A stretch of DNA of 64,000 nt, taken from positions 1 through 64,000 of the forward strand of contig NZ_JAOVQN010000021.1 of NCBI RefSeq assembly GCF_025673445.1, written 5' to 3'. Source of the DNA: Ruegeria_B marisflavi. Lineage in GTDB: Bacteria; Pseudomonadota; Alphaproteobacteria; Rhodobacterales; Rhodobacteraceae. Positions 15,976 through 26,122 of this stretch are shown here, piece after piece. Both the position numbers and the translations under genes were made by a program. The notes under the pieces are model-generated. The model was given only the letters and a program-made list of their open reading frames with translations, ran no database searches and was not told the origin of the DNA. Position 1 is the first letter of the stretch, and each line of letters begins with the position of its first letter.

Positions 15976-17052
15976 TCAGGCCGTCTGCAACACCGGGTAA
16001 TCGGTATAGCCTGCGTCGCCACCGCCGTAATAAGTGGCGGTATCCCCCGCGTTCAGCGGCGCGTCGGCGGCCAGCCGCTCGACCAGATCGGGATTGGCAA
16101 TATAGGGTCTGCCAAAGGCCACCAGATCCACCGCGCCCGAGCGCACCCGCGCAATCGCGCTGGCCCGGTCATAGCCATTGTTGCCCATATAGGTCCCGGT
16201 CCAGAGCTTGCGCAGATCGTCAAACGCGCCTTCGCGCGCGCCGCCGGTCTGGCCCTCGATCATGTGCAGATAGGCCAGCCCATAGCGATCCAGCCTTTCG
16301 ATGACCGGCGTATAGGTGGCCACCGGATCGCTCTCGGAAATCCCGTTCACCGTGGTAAACGGCGACAGCCGGATACCGACATGGGCGGCATCCCAGGCGC
16401 CTACGACGGCATCCAGCACCTCGAACAGGAACCGGGCCCGGTTCTCCACCGATCCGCCATATTCATCTGCGCGCCGGTTGCTGCCATCCTTCAGGAACTG
16501 CTCGATCAAATAGCCGTTGGCGGCATGGATCTCGACACCATCGAACCCGGCCTCGCGCGCAGAGCGGGTGGCATGGGCGTAATCGGCCACGACACGGGCA
16601 ATCTCATCCGTCTCCAGCGCGCGCGGCTCCGACGTGTGCTCGAACCCGTTATGGGTAAAGGTCTTGGCCTTCGCGGCAATCGCCGAGGCCGAGACCGGCG
16701 CCTGCCCGCCCGGCAACAGCGAGCTGTGCGAAATCCGCCCCACATGCCACAGCTGGATCACGATCTTGCCGCCCCTTGCATGGACCGCATCGGTCACCTT
16801 GCGCCAGGCGGCCACCTGCTCGGGCGTATGGATACCCGGCGTCTGGATATAGCCCTTGCCCTCGTCGCTGATCTGCGCGCCCTCGGTGATCAGCAACCCG
16901 GCGCTGGCGCGTTGGGCGTAATATTCCGCATGACGGTCGAACACGACGCCAGTGGTGTCATCCGCCCGGTTCCGCGTCAGCGGCGCCATCACGATCCGGT
17001 TCTTCAGCGCGATTTCGCCAGCCTTCAGGGGGGTAAACAGTGTCTCGGTCAC
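15976..17052 (-). CDS. Alkene reductase, Old Yellow Enzyme family
   Basis: 358 residues starting at GTG 17052, chosen because AGGAG lies seven bases upstream; the frame extends a little further without a ribosome site. This is an FMN-dependent ene-reductase: the FMN-binding MAPLTRNRADDTTGVV, the catalytic pair in GFDGVEIHAANGYLIEQFL, GSVENRARFLFEVLDAVV and the C-terminal VAFGRPYIANPDLVERLA are all present. It reduces activated carbon-carbon double bonds or nitro compounds using NAD(P)H in the cytoplasm. It is a single gene with no operon partner and no irregularity. Confidence 0.94.
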   Translation of the reverse strand: MTETLFTPLKAGEIALKNRIVMAPLTRNRADDTTGVVFDRHAEYYAQRASAGLLITEGAQISDEGKGYIQTPGIHTPEQVAAWRKVTDAVHARGGKIVIQLWHVGRISHSSLLPGGQAPVSASAIAAKAKTFTHNGFEHTSEPRALETDEIARVVADYAHATRSAREAGFDGVEIHAANGYLIEQFLKDGSNRRADEYGGSVENRARFLFEVLDAVVGAWDAAHVGIRLSPFTTVNGISESDPVATYTPVIERLDRYGLAYLHMIEGQTGGAREGAFDDLRKLWTGTYMGNNGYDRASAIARVRSGAVDLVAFGRPYIANPDLVERLAADAPLNAGDTATYYGGGDAGYTDYPVLQTA

Positions 17053-17285
17053 GATAGGTCTCCTGTCATCGTCCGGCCGCACGCATCGGCACCGCAACCG
17101 GTTCAGCCAGAGCTAAGCCCTGTCAGGCGATGCGCAACCCCGGCCGGACCATACCGGCACAGGACGTCAGGGAAGACATCACCCCATTGCCACGATCACC
17201 GCATCTTTGTTCCATCTCTGCCCATGCAGGGAAATCCTCCCGCCAGAGCCCCCGGCCAGCAGAACCGGGTTCTTAGCGCAACCCC

Positions 17286-17307
17286 GCCATGCCCCCCCGG
17301 GCATGGC
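17286..17307 (-). terminator. Hairpin after tgt
   Basis: GCCATGCCC at 17286-17294 and GGGCATGGC at 17299-17307 form a perfect 9-bp stem with a 4-nt loop, 9 bp past the tgt stop codon. There is no clear U-run. Confidence 0.55.
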
Positions 17308-17315
17308 CCGCGCCG

Positions 17316-18446
<1,131 letters not shown>

Positions 18447-18622
18447 CTCATCCTCGCGGCTCGGGTCAACCGGGCAGGCTTTGCCCCAAGCGCGCCCGCA
18501 ATGCAAGCCGCGCGCCCTAATTCCCCCTTTGCGCGGCGGGCGATACAGCCCATACCTGTATTGAACGGCGGCAAGACACGCCCCATATGTATACCATAGT
18601 ACACAAAACACGAGGGCACAGC

Positions 18623-19513
18623 ATGACCGAAGACCAGATCATCGGACTCGTCACCCAGAACATCTTCTATCTCGCTGCCGCGATCTTCATCGTCGTGGTC
18701 ATTCTCAAGGGCATCCGCATCGTGCCCCAATCCGAGAAATTCGTGGTCGAACGCTTCGGACGGCTGCATGCGGTGCTCGGGCCGGGCATCAACTTCATCG
18801 TGCCTTTCCTCGATGTGGTCCGGCACAAGATCTCGATCCTCGAACGCCAACTCCCCACCGCCAGCCAGGACGCGATCACCAAGGACAACGTGCTGGTGCA
18901 GGTGGACACATCCGTCTTCTACCGCATCACCGAACCGGAAAAGACCGTCTATCGCATCCGCGATGTCGACGGCGCCATCTCCACCACCGTGGCCGGCATC
19001 GTGCGGGCCGAGATCGGCAAGATGGACCTGGACGAGGTGCAATCGAACCGGGCGCAGCTGATCTCCACCATCAAATCCTCGGTCGAGGACGCGGTGGACG
19101 ATTGGGGGATTGAGGTCACCCGGGCCGAGATCCTGGATGTGAACCTCGATCAGGCCACCCGCGACGCCATGCTGCAACAGCTGAATGCCGAACGCGAACG
19201 CCGCGCCCAGGTGACCAAGGCCGAAGGCGCCAAGCGCGCGGTCGAGCTTAACGCAGATGCCGAGCTGTATGCCGCCGAACAGACCGCCAAGGCCCGCCGA
19301 ATCCAGGCCGAGGCCGAGGCCTATGCGACCGAGGTCGTGGCCCGCGCCATCGCCGCCCACGGGCTTGAGGCGGCGCAATACCAGGTGGCACTGAAACAGG
19401 TCGAGGCGCTCAATGCCCTGGGCAATGGCGCCGGGAAACAGACCATCATCCTGCCCGCCAACGCGCTCGAAGCCTTTGGCGACGCCTTCAAGCTGCTGAA
19501 AGGGGGCAAATGA
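18623..19513 (+). CDS. SPFH/band 7 (stomatin-like, paraslipin type) membrane protein
   Basis: 296 residues from ATG 18623 (GAGGG upstream). A single N-terminal helix (about residues 10-30, FYLAAAIFIVVVILKG) is followed by the band-7 domain (IVPQSEKFVVERFGRLHAVL, PGINFIVPFLDVVRHKISI), then a charged coiled coil (residues 175-245, AERERRAQVTKAEGAKRA). Such proteins oligomerise in lipid microdomains. It overlaps by 4 bp with the nfeD-like gene, the usual partner. A weak promoter candidate, TTGAAC at 18561 with CATATG at 18584, lies upstream. Confidence 0.92.
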   Translation: MTEDQIIGLVTQNIFYLAAAIFIVVVILKGIRIVPQSEKFVVERFGRLHAVLGPGINFIVPFLDVVRHKISILERQLPTASQDAITKDNVLVQVDTSVFYRITEPEKTVYRIRDVDGAISTTVAGIVRAEIGKMDLDEVQSNRAQLISTIKSSVEDAVDDWGIEVTRAEILDVNLDQATRDAMLQQLNAERERRAQVTKAEGAKRAVELNADAELYAAEQTAKARRIQAEAEAYATEVVARAIAAHGLEAAQYQVALKQVEALNALGNGAGKQTIILPANALEAFGDAFKLLKGGK

Positions 19514-19785
19514 TGGCTGACACGCTCTGGTCCGTCTGGTGGCTCTGGCTTGCCGGTGCGCTGGTGCTGGGGGTGGTCGAGATGCTGCTGCCCGGCTTCA
19601 TCTTCCTGGGCTTCGCCATCGGCGCGGCGGTGACCGGGCTGATGCTGCTGGCGGTGACCCCGTCGCTGCCGGTGCTTCTGCTGATCTTCTCTGCCCTGTC
19701 GCTCGTCGCCTGGCTGATCCTGCGCCGGACATTCGCCCTGCCCCATGGCCAGGTGAAACGCTTTAAGGACGACATCAACGGCTGA
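19510..19785 (+). CDS. NfeD-like membrane protein (short form)
   Basis: 91 residues with three membrane helices (about 9-28, 30-50, 53-72) and the family stretches GALVLGVVEMLLPGFIFLGFAIGAA and SALSLVAWLILRR. It lacks both the ClpP-like protease domain and the usual C-terminal OB-fold, so it is a membrane-only form; it ends with LPHGQVKRFKDDING. The start overlaps the SPFH gene stop (ATGATGG), so translation is coupled. It probably works with the SPFH protein in membrane organisation. Confidence 0.85.
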   Translation: MMADTLWSVWWLWLAGALVLGVVEMLLPGFIFLGFAIGAAVTGLMLLAVTPSLPVLLLIFSALSLVAWLILRRTFALPHGQVKRFKDDING

Positions 19786-19826
19786 GCCCGGACTGGAACG
19801 GTCACAGGTCCGGCCTGCGAACGCGC

Positions 19827-21671
19827 CTATCTGAATCCGGCCTTGCGCATCCCCTCCGCGAAGAATTCCCAGTCTTCTGGGTTCTTGTACGGAAGATAGA
19901 GCTTCAACGCATCGACCGTGGTTCGATTTTTGTTCGCCATTCTCGCGGCATCGGCTTTTTCAAGCTCGCCCATCCGGCCGTAGGTTGCAGCCAGCCAGTA
20001 TAGTGGAAACTCCTTATTGCCAGGATCTCGCGCCTTGGCCCGTTCCAACATTTCCACAGCCTCATCATACCGCCTCAGGTGGAACAGTGCGACGCCCCGG
20101 CGCAACAAATAGTGCGCCGGGTACAAGGGCTCCAGCTTCATTGCAGTTTCAATAGCTTCCAGCGCGTCCTTCGCGCGACCTTCAAGAACCAGCGCAAACG
20201 ACAGTTCCGCATATCCATCCGGATCGCCCGGTTCGGCCTCGACCGCAGCAGTCGCCGAACGCAACATATCTTCCCGTCGGCCATTCAGCCGGTGAATGTT
20301 CGCTGCGACCTGATGCGCCAACCCGGTCGGATGCTGCAAGGCCAAGTCCAGATACCGCTCGGCCTTGGCCATCAGGAACCGCCGTTCCGTCGGACCATAT
20401 CCGAATTCACGAAACCAAAATTTCTCCCAGGCTTCGAAGTAGGTCGCCGCCAGCGCGGCATAGGCCCGACCATAGCCGGGGTCGAGTTCCACCGCTCGCT
20501 CGAACAATGGAACCGCAGCCAGCAGATCCTCAGGTGTGAATTGTTTGTAACGCCCCCAGCCCTCCAGAAACGCATCGAATGCCCGGGCATTGCCGGTTTC
20601 GCCGGTGGACACGGTCTTGCCATTCTGAGGATCGGCCAGATCCAACGCCCCCAGAACGGCGTCGGACACACCGTCTATGAATGCCAGAACATCCTCGGGC
20701 GTGCCGTCGTACCTTTCGGCCCAGACATGCCCGCCGGTACCGGCATCGACCAGTTGCACATTGATCCGCAGCGTCTCGCCCACCCGGCGAACGCTGCCCT
20801 CGATCACATAGGCCACCTTCAGCATGCGCGCTACCTCGACCGGGTCACGCGCGGTTTCCGCCGAAGCAAAGGCCGAGTTGCGGGCGATGACGAACAGCCC
20901 CGGATGCCGTGACAGGTCGGTGGTCAGATCTTCGCTCAGCCCGTCGGCAAACCAATCCTGCGAGGGGTCGCCGCTCAGGTTGTCCAGCGGCAGAACCGCC
21001 AGAGACGGTTTGCCGGGGGCAAGGTCTGCCGGCTTTCCGGCCAGCGCGGCATAGATCACCCAGAGTGAGATCGCCATCGCCGTGGCCGCGCCGCAAAAAA
21101 CCGCCAGCAGCGGCCAGCGCCGCCTCGCCTTCTCGGGTCGTGCGCCGCCTTGCGCCAGACCCGGAACCACCCGGTAAACCCGGACCGGGGTCGCAATGTT
21201 CTTGAGCCGCTTCTCTCCCAGCGGTTCATAATGTGCATCGACATTCGATTTCAGCAGATCAAAGACGGTGCCGGAAACGACAATCCCACCGGGTTCGGCC
21301 ATCTCCTCCATCCGGGCCGCGATGTTCACCCCGTCGCCATAGACATCGCCCTCGTCAAAGATCACATCACCCAGGTTGACCGCCAAGCGGTACCTGATCC
21401 GGCGATCCTCCGGTTGGCCCTGCTCCCGCGCCGTGACCTGACGCTGTAGGGTCAGCGCAAATTGCACGGCAGCCACGACCGAGGAGAATTCGGCAATCAA
21501 CCCATCGCCGGTCAGTTTGACAACCTGTCCCTGGAACTGCCCGATCAGCGGGTCGATCAGGTCATGCCGATAGGCTTTCTGCCGCTCAAGCGTGCCGATC
21601 TCGTCAGCCTCGACGAGGCGGCTGAACCCGACCATGTCAGCAGCAAGAATGGCAGCGATCCGTCGTTCCAT
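19827..21671 (-). CDS. Class III adenylate/guanylate cyclase with TPR domain
   Basis: 614 residues. The N-terminal class III cyclase domain (1-165) has both metal aspartates, in RIAAILAADMVGFSRLVE and GDVIFDEGDVYGDGVNIAAR. A membrane helix follows near residue 195 (LLAVFCGAATAMAISLWVIYA), then a FlgO/TolB-like region (PSLAVLPLDNLSGDPSQDWF) and C-terminal TPR repeats (about 370-600). It would make cAMP or cGMP in the cytoplasm in response to signals from the C-terminal part. This architecture is common and much expanded in alphaproteobacteria. A 16-bp direct repeat lies 60-110 bp upstream. It is transcribed alone. Confidence 0.93.
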   Translation of the reverse strand: MERRIAAILAADMVGFSRLVEADEIGTLERQKAYRHDLIDPLIGQFQGQVVKLTGDGLIAEFSSVVAAVQFALTLQRQVTAREQGQPEDRRIRYRLAVNLGDVIFDEGDVYGDGVNIAARMEEMAEPGGIVVSGTVFDLLKSNVDAHYEPLGEKRLKNIATPVRVYRVVPGLAQGGARPEKARRRWPLLAVFCGAATAMAISLWVIYAALAGKPADLAPGKPSLAVLPLDNLSGDPSQDWFADGLSEDLTTDLSRHPGLFVIARNSAFASAETARDPVEVARMLKVAYVIEGSVRRVGETLRINVQLVDAGTGGHVWAERYDGTPEDVLAFIDGVSDAVLGALDLADPQNGKTVSTGETGNARAFDAFLEGWGRYKQFTPEDLLAAVPLFERAVELDPGYGRAYAALAATYFEAWEKFWFREFGYGPTERRFLMAKAERYLDLALQHPTGLAHQVAANIHRLNGRREDMLRSATAAVEAEPGDPDGYAELSFALVLEGRAKDALEAIETAMKLEPLYPAHYLLRRGVALFHLRRYDEAVEMLERAKARDPGNKEFPLYWLAATYGRMGELEKADAARMANKNRTTVDALKLYLPYKNPEDWEFFAEGMRKAGFR

Positions 21672-21731
21672 GCGCCCCTCTCTTGCCTGATCCTAGCAGA
21701 CCAAACAGCCGCAATCGACCCGGATCGCAGG

Positions 21732-21779
21732 GTACAAAACGGTCAATCGCCGCTGCCAGAGCTGTACAAAACGGTCAAT
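21732..21779. promoter_or_regulatory. 16-bp direct repeat upstream of the cyclase gene
   Basis: GTACAAAACGGTCAAT occurs exactly at 21732-21747 and 21764-21779, start-to-start 32 bp or about three helical turns. On the minus strand each copy starts with ATTGACC. It lies between the comE stop and the cyclase start and looks like a tandem operator. Confidence 0.6.
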
Positions 21780-21819
21780 TCGGGAGGAACGCGGCGCGTC
21801 GCGCCGCGATCCTCACCTG

Positions 21820-22374
21820 TCAGGCGCGGACCGCCTTCATGAAGCGGTCGCGGATGATGACGGGGTCCATGGTGATGACCGGCATCTTGGCATTGCCGCT
21901 GTCGCATTTCACCACCAGCACGGTGGCCCGCCCGCCCTCGATCGCCGCTTGCAGCGCCGGGCCGGTGTCAACGTCCTGAACGACAACGACATTATCGCAG
22001 CCCGCCGCCCGCGCCATCCCGGCCAGGTCGGTCTTCTTGCCGGTATAGGTCGGCTGGTCCCCGGTCGAGCCATAGGACCCGTTGTCGATGATCATCAGGA
22101 TATAGTTGCCAGGCGCATTGTTGCCGATCGTCGGCAGGGTGCCCAGGTTGGTCAGCACCGAGCCATCCCCATCAATCACGATCACCGTCTTGGGCTGCGC
22201 CAGCGCCAGCCCCAACCCGATGGATGAGGCCAGCCCCATCGTCCCCAGCATGTAGAAATTGCTGGGCTGGTCGTCGATCGCATGCAGCTCCTGGCTGGGA
22301 ATGCCGATGTTGCAGACCACAAGCTGGTCCCGCAGGATGGGCGCGATCTCGCGCAGGATTTCGGAACGGATCAT
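21820..22374 (-). CDS. comE: Sulfopyruvate (or phosphonopyruvate) decarboxylase beta subunit
   Basis: 184 residues from ATG 22374, which overlaps the comD stop by 4 bp. It carries the thiamine-diphosphate-binding half of the enzyme: VIDGDGSVLTNLGTLPTIGN is the GDG...N motif, and LGTMGLASSIGLGLALAQP precedes it. ComD and ComE together decarboxylate 3-sulfopyruvate to sulfoacetaldehyde; related enzymes act on phosphonopyruvate. The split into two short subunits matches ComDE sizes. It is the last gene of an operon with a TRAP transporter, which points to catabolism of an imported C3 sulfonate or related acid rather than coenzyme M synthesis. Confidence 0.85.
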   Translation of the reverse strand: MIRSEILREIAPILRDQLVVCNIGIPSQELHAIDDQPSNFYMLGTMGLASSIGLGLALAQPKTVIVIDGDGSVLTNLGTLPTIGNNAPGNYILMIIDNGSYGSTGDQPTYTGKKTDLAGMARAAGCDNVVVVQDVDTGPALQAAIEGGRATVLVVKCDSGNAKMPVITMDPVIIRDRFMKAVRA

Positions 22375-22877
22375 TGGTCGCCATAGCCTCCCCAGAAGTT
22401 GGCGTCGGTAAGGATCGCCACGGGCTTCGAGCACATGAAGGTGTACTTCAGGATCATGTCGAGCTCCTCGACATCGCTTTGCCGGTGGAAATGGTAGGTG
22501 GGGATGTTCAGCTGCGCCAGCAGCGCCTTGGTATGCACCGCCATCTCGACCTGGCAGGCCACCGGCTCGCGCAGCTCGCCCCGGTACGAGATCAGCATCG
22601 GCAAGGGCATCCGGTAGTACTGGATCAGCGTGGCCAGCGTGTTGATCGTCACGCCGATGGCCGTATTCTGCATGATGATGGCCGGGCGCTTGCCACCCAT
22701 CCAGGCACCGGCGCAAAGCCCCATGCCCTCGTCTTCCTTGTTGGACGGGATGTGAAATATCCCGTCGCGCCGATCCACCTCGTCAATCACACCGGCCAGC
22801 TGCTTGCATGGAACGGTGGTGACAAACTCGATCCCGTTGGCCACAAGATCGTCAACTATCCTCGCGTCTATCGACAC
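22371..22877 (-). CDS. comD: Sulfopyruvate (or phosphonopyruvate) decarboxylase alpha subunit
   Basis: 168 residues from GTG 22877, preferred over ATG 22898 because AAGGGGAG lies six bases before the GTG. It is the pyrimidine-binding half of a thiamine-diphosphate enzyme: FVTTVPCKQLAGVIDEVD, HIPSNKEDEGMGLCAGAW (catalytic glutamate region) and AIIMQNTAIGVTINTLATL. It works as a complex with ComE. The gap to the TRAP large permease gene upstream is about 125 bp, so a single five-gene transcript is likely. The choice between sulfo- and phosphonopyruvate cannot be made from motifs alone. Confidence 0.85.
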   Translation of the reverse strand: MSIDARIVDDLVANGIEFVTTVPCKQLAGVIDEVDRRDGIFHIPSNKEDEGMGLCAGAWMGGKRPAIIMQNTAIGVTINTLATLIQYYRMPLPMLISYRGELREPVACQVEMAVHTKALLAQLNIPTYHFHRQSDVEELDMILKYTFMCSKPVAILTDANFWGGYGDQ

Positions 22878-23004
22878 TGGCTTCTCCCCTTCAGGCATGT
22901 GGCGGCGAAGCTAACGAAACGGGCGGGCGGCACAAGCGCCCCCCGCCCGGTTTCGATCCGATTTCAAACCCGCAATCCGCGTGTTTGGCTTTCCGACAAC
23001 TGGC

Positions 23005-24414
23005 CTAACCCGCCAGCGACGGCAGCCACAAAACGATACCGGGAAAGGCCACCAGCAGCCCGATCGTCACCGCATCGGCGATAAAGAACGGCGTCACACC
23101 GCGGAACACATCCTGCACGCTCAGATCCGGGCGCACCCCCGCCACCACAAAGCAGTTGAGCCCGATGGGCGGCGTGATCAGGCAGAACTCGGCCATTTTC
23201 ACCACCAGGATACCGAACCAGATCGCGCACATCGGCCCCGACATGCCAAAGGCGCTGTCGGCGGCGCTGACCGCCTCGCCGCCATTCAATGCCATCACCG
23301 CCGGATAGACCACCGGCAGGGTCAACAGCAGCATGCCGATGGCATCCATGAACATGCCCAGCACCGCATAGGCCAGAAGGATACAGATCAGGATCAGCAT
23401 CGGCGACATCGCAAGCGAGGTGATCCAGTCGGAAAACGCCCCCGGCAGATCGGCAAAGCCCAGGAAGCGCACATAGATCAGCACCCCCCAGATGATGGTG
23501 AAGATCATCACCGTCAGCTTGGCGGTCTCCAGCAGCGCGCTCTTGAACTCGGCCCATTTCATGCCGCGCAGCACGGCCATGCAGAACACCACGAAGGCTC
23601 CCAGCGCGCCGCCCTCGGTCGGTGTGCCCCAGGCGTCGCCGCCAAAGGGGTTGTAGACAAAGAAGATGATGATCACGACGACAAACACGATGGGCAGCGC
23701 GCCCGGCAGCGCGGCAAACCGCTGCCGCCAGGTGAAGCCGGTAACCGGCGGGCCCACCGATTTGAACACCACCGCGATGCCCACGATCAGCGCCACATAG
23801 ATCACCGCGCTGAAGGCGCCGGGCACAAAGCCCGCCAGCAACAGCTTGCCCACGTCCTGTTCCACGATGATGGCATAGATCACCAGGATCGCCGAAGGCG
23901 GGATCAGCGAAGCCAGCGTCCCCGCCGCCGCCACCACGCCTGCGGCAAAGCGCTTGTTATAGCCGATTGCCAACATCTCGGGAATGGCGATGCGGGCAAA
24001 CACCGCCGAGGTCGCGACCGAGGCGCCGGACACCGCCGCAAAGCCCGCGGTGGCGAACACGGTCGACACCGCCAACCCGCCCGGCACCCAGGCCATCCAG
24101 CGCTTGGCTGCCTCGAACAGCGCCCGCGTCAGGCCCGCGTAATAGGCCAGATAGCCGATCAGGATGAAGGTCGGGATCAGGCTCAGCGCCTGGCTGGCCA
24201 CCTTGGAATGGGGCACCTGCCCCGCCGTCTTGACCGCCACGGTCAGCGCCCAGCCGAAATCCTGCGCGTCATAGCCCTTCTTCGCCCAGAAGATCCAGAT
24301 CAGGCCCACAAGCCCGGCAAAGGCTGCGGCAAAGGCCACCCGCATGCCCAGCAGCACCGTCACCAGCAGCCCGCCAGTGACCCAGAGACCGATCTCGATA
24401 CTATCCATTGTCAT
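23005..24414 (-). CDS. TRAP transporter large permease (DctM type)
   Basis: 469 residues from ATG 24414, a little longer than a standard DctM. Conserved stretches include VTGGLLVTVLLGMRVAFAAA at the N-terminus, ATAGFAAVSGASVATSAVFA, AAAGTLASLIPPSAILVIYA and LITPPIGLNCFVVAGV near the end (the TPP motif). About 12-13 membrane helices are expected. The start lies inside the end of the small permease gene, so the two are translationally coupled. It imports the substrate for ComDE, if that operon link is right. Confidence 0.94.
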   Translation of the reverse strand: MTMDSIEIGLWVTGGLLVTVLLGMRVAFAAAFAGLVGLIWIFWAKKGYDAQDFGWALTVAVKTAGQVPHSKVASQALSLIPTFILIGYLAYYAGLTRALFEAAKRWMAWVPGGLAVSTVFATAGFAAVSGASVATSAVFARIAIPEMLAIGYNKRFAAGVVAAAGTLASLIPPSAILVIYAIIVEQDVGKLLLAGFVPGAFSAVIYVALIVGIAVVFKSVGPPVTGFTWRQRFAALPGALPIVFVVVIIIFFVYNPFGGDAWGTPTEGGALGAFVVFCMAVLRGMKWAEFKSALLETAKLTVMIFTIIWGVLIYVRFLGFADLPGAFSDWITSLAMSPMLILICILLAYAVLGMFMDAIGMLLLTLPVVYPAVMALNGGEAVSAADSAFGMSGPMCAIWFGILVVKMAEFCLITPPIGLNCFVVAGVRPDLSVQDVFRGVTPFFIADAVTIGLLVAFPGIVLWLPSLAG

Positions 24415-25036
24415 GCCCCGCCAGCTGCTCGGCCTCGGCCGCCGCCTGGGCGGCGACATCCTGGATCAGCGGCACCGCCACCGGCGTCTCCAGCCCCAGA
24501 ACCAGCGCCCGGCCATAGCCCCAGACCTGGATCAAGAGGCGCAGACACAGCACCGAAAAGGCCACCGGCGCCAAAAGCTTCGCGGGCCACAGCGGCAGCC
24601 CGATGTCGATCGAGCTGTCCCGGCTCCACAGCGGCGCGCTCATGTCGAAGGCGCGCAGGAAATGCGCCCAACTGCCCCAGACCAGCAGCACCATCAACAA
24701 CAGGATCAGCAGCACGGAAATCAGTTCAAACAGCCACAGCGTCCGGCCCGACAGCCGCGACACCAGCAGATCCATCCGGATATGGGTGCCGTCGCGCTGC
24801 ACATAGGCGATACCCATAAAGGCGATCAACGGCATCGCCTGCTCGATCCAGTCGACATATCCCGGCAGCGGCGTATTGAACGCATTGCGCCCGCCGACCG
24901 AAACCACCGCCAGCACCATCAGGGAAAACACCGCCAGACCGCTCAGCAGGGCCAGAAACCGCTCCAGCCTTAACAGGGCCCGGTCCGCCCGGCTCAGCGG
25001 GCTGTCATCCTCCAATACGGATGCATGTCCTGCCAT
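24401..25036 (-). CDS. TRAP transporter small permease (DctQ type)
   Basis: 211 residues from ATG 25036 (AGAGGAG eight bases upstream). It has four membrane helices (about residues 26-46, 62-80, 104-126, 153-174) and the DctQ signature AYVQRDGTHIRMDLLVSRLS. It is slightly longer than usual because of a hydrophilic C-terminal tail (residues 185-211, Ala- and Glu-rich). It pairs with the large permease, whose start codon overlaps its 3' end by 14 bp. Confidence 0.92.
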   Translation of the reverse strand: MAGHASVLEDDSPLSRADRALLRLERFLALLSGLAVFSLMVLAVVSVGGRNAFNTPLPGYVDWIEQAMPLIAFMGIAYVQRDGTHIRMDLLVSRLSGRTLWLFELISVLLILLLMVLLVWGSWAHFLRAFDMSAPLWSRDSSIDIGLPLWPAKLLAPVAFSVLCLRLLIQVWGYGRALVLGLETPVAVPLIQDVAAQAAAEAEQLAGHDNG

Positions 25037-25108
25037 CGCAGAACTCCTCTCAAGTCGGTTCGGGGGCAACAGCGGGCCAGGCGCACCAGCGCCCGACCCA
25101 AATGGCGA

Positions 25109-26122
25109 TCAGCTGCCTTGCGACTGTTTCAGCGTCGCATGCACCAGATCCAGCAGTTCCTGCGCGGGCAGGCCCTGGGCGCTCATGTCCTCGACCCATT
25201 TGGCACTGATCGGCCCGGCCACCTTGTCGCGGAACTCGGCCAGCACCTCCTCAGAGATCATCACCTTTTCAACGCCCTTCTCGGCCAGCACGTCGTCCCA
25301 TTTCTTGAGCAGCTCGCCATAGTTCGTCAGATAATGTGCGATCGATTCCTCGATCGAGCTGTCCAGCGCTGCGCGCTCGTCATCGCTCAGCGCCTCATAG
25401 GCATCGACATTCACCACCACAGGACAGTTCACCGTGCCCGGGTTCAGGTTCGCGGTCCACCAGTCGGCCTTGTTGATGGTGCCAAAGCTCAGATGTGCAT
25501 GCTGCGCAAAGGCCACTGTGTCGACCACGCCGGATTCCATCGCATTATAGGCTTCGGTCGCCGGGACCGAGGTCGGCACGCCGCCGACCGCCTTGAACGC
25601 ATCGCCCAGACCGCCAGTCGCACGCACCCGCATGCCCTCGTATTCGGCCAGCGTATCCCGCGGGTCGCCGGTGCCCACCAGGTTGTACTGCGGCATCGGC
25701 GAGGTCATCAGCAGCTTTGCGTTCCACTGCGCCATCTCCGCGGCCACCGCCGGATGGGCATAGACCGCGTTCGAAACCGCCACTTCCTCCTCCAGAGTGT
25801 TGACCCCCAGGAAGGGCAGTTCCAGCACGGTGATGGCCCGGTTCTTGTCGGCGTGATAGCCGGCGCAGAACTGCGCCATTTCAAAGGCGCCGATCGAGAT
25901 ACCGTCCAGATTCTCCTTCGGCTTCGACAGGCCGCCATAGCTGACGTTCATGGTGAAACTGCCACCGGTCTTTTCGCTGACCAACTCGGCCAGCTTCTCG
26001 ATATGTTCGGTGAACGCGCGCCGCTTGCCCCAGACCGACACGTTCCATTCGGTGGCCCCGGCTTCGGCGGCAAAAGAAACGGTCAGGGCGGCCGCGACCG
26101 CTCCACTCAACATCTTGTTCAT
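25109..26122 (-). CDS. TRAP transporter substrate-binding protein (DctP type)
   Basis: 337 residues from ATG 26122 with GGGAGAG upstream. The Sec signal MNKMLSGAVAAALTVSFAAEA is followed by a typical DctP mature chain: VSEKTGGSFTMNVSYGGLSK, GAFEMAQFCAGYHADKN, and the ligand-binding helix region GVVDTVAFAQHAHLSFGTIN. It is the first gene of the operon, ahead of the permeases and comDE. The ligand is probably a carboxylate such as sulfolactate or sulfopyruvate by association; this is inference. A 463-bp intergenic stretch separates it from acsA. Confidence 0.93.
   Translation of the reverse strand: MNKMLSGAVAAALTVSFAAEAGATEWNVSVWGKRRAFTEHIEKLAELVSEKTGGSFTMNVSYGGLSKPKENLDGISIGAFEMAQFCAGYHADKNRAITVLELPFLGVNTLEEEVAVSNAVYAHPAVAAEMAQWNAKLLMTSPMPQYNLVGTGDPRDTLAEYEGMRVRATGGLGDAFKAVGGVPTSVPATEAYNAMESGVVDTVAFAQHAHLSFGTINKADWWTANLNPGTVNCPVVVNVDAYEALSDDERAALDSSIEESIAHYLTNYGELLKKWDDVLAEKGVEKVMISEEVLAEFRDKVAGPISAKWVEDMSAQGLPAQELLDLVHATLKQSQGS

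Noticed and set aside
21820..26122. Coenzyme M biosynthesis role for comDE
   Set aside because: Operon linkage with a TRAP importer and the absence of other coenzyme M genes nearby fit catabolism better.
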